From Polaromonas sp. (GTDB taxonomy: Bacteria > Pseudomonadota > Gammaproteobacteria > Burkholderiales > Burkholderiaceae_C), in NCBI GenBank assembly GCA_025362825.1, contig JANYFF010000148.1, positions 1 to 19,048 of the forward strand: a DNA stretch of 19,048 nucleotides, given 5' to 3'. Numbering within the stretch: the first letter of the stretch is position 1; the number at the start of each line of letters is the position of its first letter. The position numbers and the translations under genes are program-made. This document shows positions 14,744-19,048 of this stretch, in pieces. Under the pieces are notes generated by a model, which did not search any database, was not told the DNA's origin, and saw only the letters and a list, made by a program, of their open reading frames with translations.

Positions 14744-16201
14744 TTAAACCCCCCAATGCGGAATGTGATGACTACCCATCGAGACAGAAATATTTTTCGG
14801 TTCGCAAAAAACCTCATAGCTCCAGGTGCCGCCCTCACGCCCGGTGCCGCTGGCCTTGGTGCCGCCAAAAGGCTGACGCAGGTCACGCACGTTCTGGCTG
14901 TTGACGAAGCACATGCCGGCTTCTACCGCGGCGGCAACCCGGTGGGCGCGGCCAATGTTTTCAGTCCACACATAGCTCGACAGGCCATAGCTGGTGTCAT
15001 TGGCCAGCGCGATGGCGTGGGCCTCATCCCTGAACGGGATCAGACAGGCAACCGGACCAAAGATTTCTTCCTGGGCAATGCGCATGCGGTTGTCGACGTC
15101 GGCAAACACCGTGGGCAGCACGTAGTTGCCCTTGCGCACGCGCGCAGGCAAATCAGGCTGGCTGAGGCCACCGCACAGCATGCTGGCGCCTTCTTTTGTG
15201 CCGAGCTCGATGTAGCTGCGCACCTTGGCCAGATGCGCCTGCGAGATCATTGGCCCGATGGTGGTGGCTTCGTCCAGCGGATCACCGACGACGATGCGTT
15301 TTGCACGTTCCGCAAACTTGGAGGCGAAGTCTGCATAGATCGATTGCTGCACCAGGATGCGGCTGCCCGCCGTGCAACGCTCGCCGTTGTTGCTGAAGAT
15401 CATGAACACTGCGGCGTCCATCGCGCGCTCCAGGCTGGCATCTTCAAACACAATGAAAGGGCTTTTACCGCCCAGCTCCATGCTGAATTTTTTCAGGCCG
15501 GCCGCCTGCACGATGCGGTTGCCGGTGGTGGTAGAGCCCGTAAACGATATGGCGCGCACCTCAGGATGTTTGCACAGCGGCTCGCCAGCGTCCTTGCCGG
15601 TGCCGTGCACAACGTTCAGCACGCCCGCTGGAATGCCGGCCTCCATCGCCAGCTCACCCAGCCGTGCCGCGGTCAGGGGCGACAGCTCGCTCATTTTCAA
15701 AATCGCCGTGTTTCCAAAAGCCAGGCAGGGCGCGACTTTCCAGGTGGCCGTCATGAAGGGCACGTTCCACGGCGAGATAAGCGCGCACACGCCGGTCGGG
15801 TGAAACAGCGTGTAGTTGAGGTGGGTCTCGGTCGGGTAGGTGTGGCCGTCAACCCGAGTGCACATCTCGGCGAAGTAATAAAAATTGTCGGCGGCGCGCG
15901 GTATCAGCTGCTTGCCGGTCTGTGCAATCACCTGGCCGCAGTCGTTGGTCTCGGTCAGGGCAATTTCGGGCACATGCGCGGCAATGAGGTCGCCGAGCTT
16001 TCGGATCAGCTTGGCCCGTTGCGGCGCCGGCATACCGGCCCATTTCGGGAAGGCTTCTTTGGCAGCGGCCACTGCGGCGTTGATCTCGGCTTCGCCACCG
16101 GCAGCGACTTCTGCCAGCACTTCCTGTGTGGCCGGGTTGACGGATTCAAAGGTAGCGGGGCTGGCCACGGACTTGCCGTTGATGAGGTGGTTTATTTGCA
16201 T
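14744..16201 (-). CDS. hpaE: 5-carboxymethyl-2-hydroxymuconate semialdehyde dehydrogenase
   Basis: NAD-dependent aldehyde dehydrogenase of 485 residues. It oxidises the HpaD ring-cleavage product to 5-carboxymethyl-2-hydroxymuconate. The superfamily residues are all visible: N146 in SPWNVP, K169 in NTAILKMSE, the GSTTTG nucleotide loop (222-227), E242 in MELGGKSP and the nucleophile C276 in NNGERCTAGS. The C-terminal GGTKASGTGREGG and YEVFCEPKN are typical of HpaE and related muconic-semialdehyde enzymes. The operon position, between hpaG2 and hpaD, supports the specific assignment, which the fold alone would not. It starts 14 bp after the hpaG2 stop codon; the Shine-Dalgarno is weak. Confidence 0.93.
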   Translation of the reverse strand: MQINHLINGKSVASPATFESVNPATQEVLAEVAAGGEAEINAAVAAAKEAFPKWAGMPAPQRAKLIRKLGDLIAAHVPEIALTETNDCGQVIAQTGKQLIPRAADNFYYFAEMCTRVDGHTYPTETHLNYTLFHPTGVCALISPWNVPFMTATWKVAPCLAFGNTAILKMSELSPLTAARLGELAMEAGIPAGVLNVVHGTGKDAGEPLCKHPEVRAISFTGSTTTGNRIVQAAGLKKFSMELGGKSPFIVFEDASLERAMDAAVFMIFSNNGERCTAGSRILVQQSIYADFASKFAERAKRIVVGDPLDEATTIGPMISQAHLAKVRSYIELGTKEGASMLCGGLSQPDLPARVRKGNYVLPTVFADVDNRMRIAQEEIFGPVACLIPFRDEAHAIALANDTSYGLSSYVWTENIGRAHRVAAAVEAGMCFVNSQNVRDLRQPFGGTKASGTGREGGTWSYEVFCEPKNISVSMGSHHIPHWGV

Positions 16202-16215
16202 GGTGATATTGGTCG

Positions 16216-16983
16216 TCAGTGGGTAGGGTGTGGCCAGCTCACGATGGTGTTTTGCAGGGCGCCTATGCCCTCGATTTCAGTAACGATGACGTCGCCCGGC
16301 TGGCAGTCCACCACGCCGTCGGGCGTGCCGGTCAGGATCAGGTCGCCAGGCTGCAGCGTCATGAAGCTGGAGAAATATTCGATGAGGAAAGGCACATCAA
16401 AAATCATGTCGCCGGTGTTGCCCGACTGCGTGACCTTGCCATTGACGGTGGTTTGCAGCTTGAGGCTGGCCAGGCTGGGCAGGTCGGCTGCATCAACCAG
16501 CCACGGGCCTATCGGCGTGCAGGTGTCGCGGTTTTTCACGCGCAGATTCGGTCGGTACCAGTTTTCAAGATAGTCGCGGATCGCGTAGTCGTTGGCGACG
16601 GTATAGCCGGCCACAAAATCATGGGCGTCGTCACGCCGCACGCGCCTCGCTGCCTGGCCTATCACCACCGCAAGCTCGCATTCGTAATGCATGAAGGTGA
16701 CTTCAGGAGGACGGCGGGTAAAGGCGCGGTGGCCGAGCAGGCTGGCCTCGCCTTTGACAAAAACCAGCGGCTCGTCAGGCGCCTTGAAATCCAGCTCTTT
16801 GGCGTGGTCGGCGTAGTTCAGGCCCAGCGCGAGGATGGTGCGCGCCTGCGCAACTGGCTTCAAGGGCGGCAGCCAGACCACCGCGTCCTGAGATACGCTG
16901 CGGCCGTCGTCCAGCAACAGCCGGCCGTCTTGTTCGACCGCGTGGTGAATGGCGCCGTCATAGGCGATACGTGCGTGTTTCAT
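16216..16983 (-). CDS. hpaG2: Homoprotocatechuate decarboxylase/isomerase subunit HpaG2 (FAH family)
   Basis: Fumarylacetoacetate-hydrolase-fold protein of 255 residues, matching the C-terminal half of the fused E. coli HpaG (HpcE). GLNYADHAKEL and NDYAIRDYLENWYRPNLRVK are nearly identical to that half as I recall it. Metal ligands are E101 and E103 in HYECELAVVIG and D132 in ANDYAIRD. The protein is expected to act with HpaG1 in converting 5-oxopent-3-ene-1,2,5-tricarboxylate through decarboxylation and isomerisation to 2-oxohept-3-ene-1,7-dioate. I chose ATG 16983, which overlaps the hpaG1 stop by one base (TGATG) and has AGGAGG just upstream; a TTG at 16986 is possible but too close to that site. 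Confidence 0.92.
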   Translation of the reverse strand: MKHARIAYDGAIHHAVEQDGRLLLDDGRSVSQDAVVWLPPLKPVAQARTILALGLNYADHAKELDFKAPDEPLVFVKGEASLLGHRAFTRRPPEVTFMHYECELAVVIGQAARRVRRDDAHDFVAGYTVANDYAIRDYLENWYRPNLRVKNRDTCTPIGPWLVDAADLPSLASLKLQTTVNGKVTQSGNTGDMIFDVPFLIEYFSSFMTLQPGDLILTGTPDGVVDCQPGDVIVTEIEGIGALQNTIVSWPHPTH

Positions 16984-17657
16984 CAATCCTCCTCCACCAG
17001 CGTGTGCGACAGGGTTGCGAAAGCCGGCATGCCGGGAACGCTGATGTCCACCCGATCACCGGCTTTGGCCAGTGGTCGGGCTGCTCCGCAGCCCAGCATC
17101 AGCACATCGCCTTCGCGCAGCGTCATGAACCCATTCACATCTGCCAGCAGCTGGGCAGCATTGCGTTGCATCTGCGAGAAATCGACGGTCTGCCGCAGCG
17201 CCCCGTTGATGCGCACCTCGAGCTTCAGGCGGGCCGGATCACCGGCCTGGCCGGGCGTGACGGTTTGCGCGCCGATGCCCAGAAAGCCATCCAGGCAATT
17301 GAATTTGACCGGCGGACGGAAAAAGCTCGCATGCGGGATCGAAAAGTCATTCATCAAAACAAAGCCTGCTATGGAATCAATAGCTGCAGTCCCAGACTTT
17401 GCGGTGGCTAGGGCGCCAATAAGCATCCCGATGGTGGCACCGACCGATATGTCTGGTGACTGGCGCGGCAGTTTCACCACGCCCCCGCCGGGGTTCCAGG
17501 TGTTGGCTGTTTTGATGTACAGGACGGGCGCGCGGGGCGGGGCCTTGTAGGGCGGGCTGGTCATTTGTGCCGCCAGGGCCGCAAACTCGTCGTTGGAGTT
17601 AAGCAGCACGCCATAAACCGTGCCCTCCGGTCGGTACGGTGATTTATCGTTGCTCAT
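16983..17657 (-). CDS. hpaG1: Homoprotocatechuate decarboxylase/isomerase subunit HpaG1 (FAH family, degenerate metal site)
   Basis: FAH-fold protein of 224 residues, matching the N-terminal half of fused E. coli HpaG: PPYKAPPRAPVLYIKTANT and QRNAAQLLADVNGFMTL are clear counterparts. By hand alignment to HpaG2, the two metal-binding glutamates are replaced by G73 and T75 (SVGATIGMLIG), while the aspartate is kept (D104 in LMNDFS). As I recall, the corresponding E. coli half is similarly degenerate, so this is probably normal for the family. In organisms with split genes the two products are thought to work together. ATG 17657 overlaps the hpaR stop by four bases (ATGA), and the gene's stop overlaps hpaG2. 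A 17-nt GCTA...TAGC element lies inside it at 17368-17384. Confidence 0.9.
   Translation of the reverse strand: MSNDKSPYRPEGTVYGVLLNSNDEFAALAAQMTSPPYKAPPRAPVLYIKTANTWNPGGGVVKLPRQSPDISVGATIGMLIGALATAKSGTAAIDSIAGFVLMNDFSIPHASFFRPPVKFNCLDGFLGIGAQTVTPGQAGDPARLKLEVRINGALRQTVDFSQMQRNAAQLLADVNGFMTLREGDVLMLGCGAARPLAKAGDRVDISVPGMPAFATLSHTLVEED
17368..17384. repeat. 17-nt GCTAT-N7-ATAGC element inside hpaG1
   Basis: The plus-strand sequence GCTATGGAATCAATAGC is a five-base inverted repeat around a seven-base centre. It has the same ends and total length as the hpaF element and falls in a variable part of HpaG1 (encoding AAIDSIAG). Comparison with E. coli HpaG as recalled shows no length change here, so if it is a mobile or spreading repeat it replaced sequence without adding any. 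Confidence 0.4.
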
Positions 17658-18088
17658 GCCGGTTGCTCCAGTTCAATCACCTTGTCGAGCAGCGCATACA
17701 GCTGCGCCAGTTTTTGTTTGCCCAATGAAGCCTCCATGAACGCGTAGTGCGCCTCGATCACATGTGACAGTTTCTCCACCAGGCTGCGGCCCTGCGGTGT
17801 GAGCTCGACCACCGTGCTGCGCTGGTCTGCCGGGTCGCGCTCGCGGTGAATCAGGCCGTCGCGCTCCATGCGGCTGAGCACGCCCGTGAGGCTGGGCCCG
17901 AGGATGAAAGCTTCCCGCGCGATACGCCCGGTTTCGACCACGCCATGCTCGCCCAAGACCCGCAGCACCCGCCACTGCTGATCGCTCAGGCCATGTGCGC
18001 GGAGGTCGGGGCGGGTGTGAACCATCACTGACTCGCGTGCCTGAAGCAGCAGGCGCGGCAAATTGCGATGAACGAAAGGGCTGGTCAT
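17654..18088 (-). CDS. hpaR: MarR-family regulator of homoprotocatechuate degradation
   Basis: MarR-family winged-helix protein of 144 residues. The recognition region runs LSDQQWRVLRVLGEHG, IAREAFILGPSLTGVLSRME, and the wing RDPADQRSTVVELTPQG has the usual D-x-R signature. FILGPSLTGVLSRM is characteristic of HpaR/HpcR, the repressor of the hpa meta-pathway in enterobacteria, relieved by pathway substrates (family knowledge). ATG 18088 is chosen over the TTG at 18091. The Shine-Dalgarno is weak. Unlike the enterobacterial layout I recall, where hpaR diverges from the catabolic genes, hpaR here is the first gene of the operon and overlaps hpaG1 by four bases, so it would regulate itself together with the pathway. 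A large inverted repeat lies 18 bp upstream. Confidence 0.92.
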   Translation of the reverse strand: MTSPFVHRNLPRLLLQARESVMVHTRPDLRAHGLSDQQWRVLRVLGEHGVVETGRIAREAFILGPSLTGVLSRMERDGLIHRERDPADQRSTVVELTPQGRSLVEKLSHVIEAHYAFMEASLGKQKLAQLYALLDKVIELEQPA

Positions 18089-18106
18089 CAAGGCGGTTTA
18101 CAGATT

Positions 18107-18156
18107 GCAGGGTTGCGGTATTTATTTAACATGTTAAATGAATGCCGCAGCCCTGC
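18107..18156. promoter_or_regulatory. 50-bp inverted repeat upstream of hpaR, probable HpaR operator
   Basis: The arms 18107-18131 and 18132-18156 are reverse complements at 22 of 25 positions. The centre, ATTTAACATGTTAAAT (18124-18139), is a perfect 16-bp palindrome of the size and A+T content usual for MarR-family operators. The outer arms are G+C-rich (GCAGGG...CCCTGC). All three imperfect pairs are T opposite G on the plus strand. The site ends 18 bp before the hpaR ATG. There is no T-run after it on the minus strand, so it is unlikely to be an intrinsic terminator of the upstream LysR gene. I could not place -35 and -10 boxes with confidence. Confidence 0.65.
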
Positions 18157-18209
18157 CTAGGCGACTTGGATGCTGCCGCGTCAGTATTTACCCTTGGCGT
18201 GAAGCCCGT

Positions 18210-19048
18210 TCAGGCTTTGTATTCAACCGCAGCGAGCTGCGCTTCGGTGCGCAGCCAGTTGGCAAAATCCTGCGCGTCGGGGTTGCCGGCAGCGCGTGAA
18301 CCCAGTGCGACAAAGTAGCCGCGTTGCGAGGCAGCGGCGCCGCTGAAAGGCGCCACCAGCTGTTTGTTGCGCAGCAGCGCATTGAGCAGCGGGAAGCGGC
18401 CGATAGCCACGCCCTGGCCGGCGATGGCGGCGCTGATGGCATCGGAGTACTGGGTAAAGCGCACGGTGTTTTTGGTGCGCAGCTCGGGCAGGCCCATGAC
18501 CTTGAGCCACGGTTCCCAGTCGCCCGTCAGCGCCATGCCGTGCGGCGTGTCGAAGGCCAGCAGCGTGTGGTTGATCAGGTCAGCCGGCTTTTTAAGCGGA
18601 TTGCCGCGGTTGGCCAGCAACTGCGGCGAGCACACCGGCTGCACCAGCTCCTCAAACAGCGGCGGCCCTTCGCCCTGGCTGTTGGGGCAAAAGCGCACGG
18701 CGATGTCGAGCTGGTTGCGGTCCAGGTCCTGCACCTCCAGCGTGGCCGACAGGCGCACGTCCACCAGCGGGTGGCTGGCTGTGAAGCGCGACAGCCGTGG
18801 TATCAGCCAGAGCGAGGCAAAACCTGGCGTCATGGTGACGGACACCTGGCGCAGCGGCGTGGCGGCGCGAGCCAGCAGCGTGGCATCGCGCAGTTGCTCC
18901 AAGCTGGCAGTGACGGCACGGTACATCACGCGCCCGGCATCGGTCAGCTCAAGCGCGCGGTGCCGGCGCTCAAACAGCGCCACGCCCAGCCCAGCCTCGA
19001 TTTGCTGGATTTGCCGGCTGACAGCCGACTGCGTCAAAAAGAGTTCAC
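18210..19048 (-). CDS. LysR-family transcriptional regulator (5' end outside window)
   Basis: The frame is open through the window edge. The last visible N-terminal part reads ELFLTQSAVSRQIQQIEAGL, the recognition helix of a LysR winged helix-turn-helix, so roughly the first 25-30 residues are missing. The effector-binding domain follows from about visible residue 60, and the protein ends AAVEYKA. Sequence features such as FERRHRALELTDAG and the arrangement of the effector domain resemble the GcvA-like subgroup (impression only). It lies upstream of hpaR on the same strand, separated by 121 bp that hold the large inverted repeat. It could regulate the downstream module, an upstream gene beyond the window, or neither; nothing in the sequence decides this. 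Confidence 0.9.
   Translation of the reverse strand, partial: ELFLTQSAVSRQIQQIEAGLGVALFERRHRALELTDAGRVMYRAVTASLEQLRDATLLARAATPLRQVSVTMTPGFASLWLIPRLSRFTASHPLVDVRLSATLEVQDLDRNQLDIAVRFCPNSQGEGPPLFEELVQPVCSPQLLANRGNPLKKPADLINHTLLAFDTPHGMALTGDWEPWLKVMGLPELRTKNTVRFTQYSDAISAAIAGQGVAIGRFPLLNALLRNKQLVAPFSGAAASQRGYFVALGSRAAGNPDAQDFANWLRTEAQLAAVEYKA

Noticed and set aside
14756..16573. Long plus-strand open frame of 605 codons opposite hpaE and hpaG2
   Set aside because: It is antisense to two well-supported genes, shows no recognisable motifs, and is the kind of open frame that G+C-rich third positions produce on the opposite strand.
16219..17550. Plus-strand open frame of 443 codons opposite hpaG2/hpaG1
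   Set aside because: It is a shadow of the FAH-family genes, low in hydrophobic patterning and with no family resemblance.
18202..18217. AAGCC-CGTTCA-GGCTT hairpin at the LysR stop codon as a terminator
   Set aside because: The stem is only five pairs and no T-run follows on the minus strand.
1..19048. CRISPR arrays, tRNA or rRNA genes, insertion sequences
   Set aside because: Reading both strands, I found no regularly spaced direct repeats, no tRNA-like or rRNA-like stretches and no transposase motifs.

Overview
The window looks like a chromosomal segment from a betaproteobacterium of the order Burkholderiales, most likely family Comamonadaceae (Polaromonas, Rhodoferax, Variovorax or Acidovorax type). 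The reasons are high GC, three Tat-type orphan 'Bug' (TctC-family) solute receptors, an lplT/alr gene pair, and a GC-rich intergenic repeat of a style familiar from that family. The placement is inference from style and content; no search was run.

Layout: (1) 1-2552 is housekeeping. lplT (minus, 3' end cut by the window edge) diverges from alr, alanine racemase (plus). (2) 2604-3103 holds a compact RelB/RelE-type toxin-antitoxin pair with its own A+T-rich promoter and a 12-bp palindrome. (3) 3148-10710, all minus strand, is a catabolic or uptake module without a textbook name: an EamA-family transporter, a ketopantoate-reductase-like enzyme, two closely related Bug receptors flanking an adducin-type class II aldolase homologue, an IlvD/Edd dehydratase and an SDR oxidoreductase. 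(4) 10717-18088, same strand and nearly gap-free, is the homoprotocatechuate (3,4-dihydroxyphenylacetate) meta-cleavage operon, in transcription order hpaR, hpaG1, hpaG2, hpaE, a Bug receptor, hpaD, hpaF, hpaH, hpaI. (5) 18107-18156 is a 50-bp near-perfect inverted repeat immediately upstream of hpaR, the best operator candidate. (6) 18210-19048 is a LysR-family regulator cut at its 5' end by the window edge.

How it works together: HpaD opens the ring of homoprotocatechuate. HpaE oxidises the semialdehyde, HpaF isomerises, HpaG1/G2 decarboxylate and isomerise, HpaH hydrates, and HpaI splits the product to pyruvate and succinate semialdehyde. The MarR-type HpaR is the probable repressor. The 4-hydroxyphenylacetate hydroxylase (hpaBC) and a succinate semialdehyde dehydrogenase are absent here and must be elsewhere if the pathway is complete. 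The distal module runs on from hpaI with a 6-nt gap into the SDR gene and short gaps through the dehydratase to a Bug gene, so at least its first part is probably co-transcribed with the hpa genes. Its substrate is not known from sequence. This module (sugar-acid-type dehydratase, adducin-like protein lacking the aldolase glutamate, 2-keto-acid reductase homologue, paired receptors) and the hpaR inverted repeat are the most interesting parts of the window.
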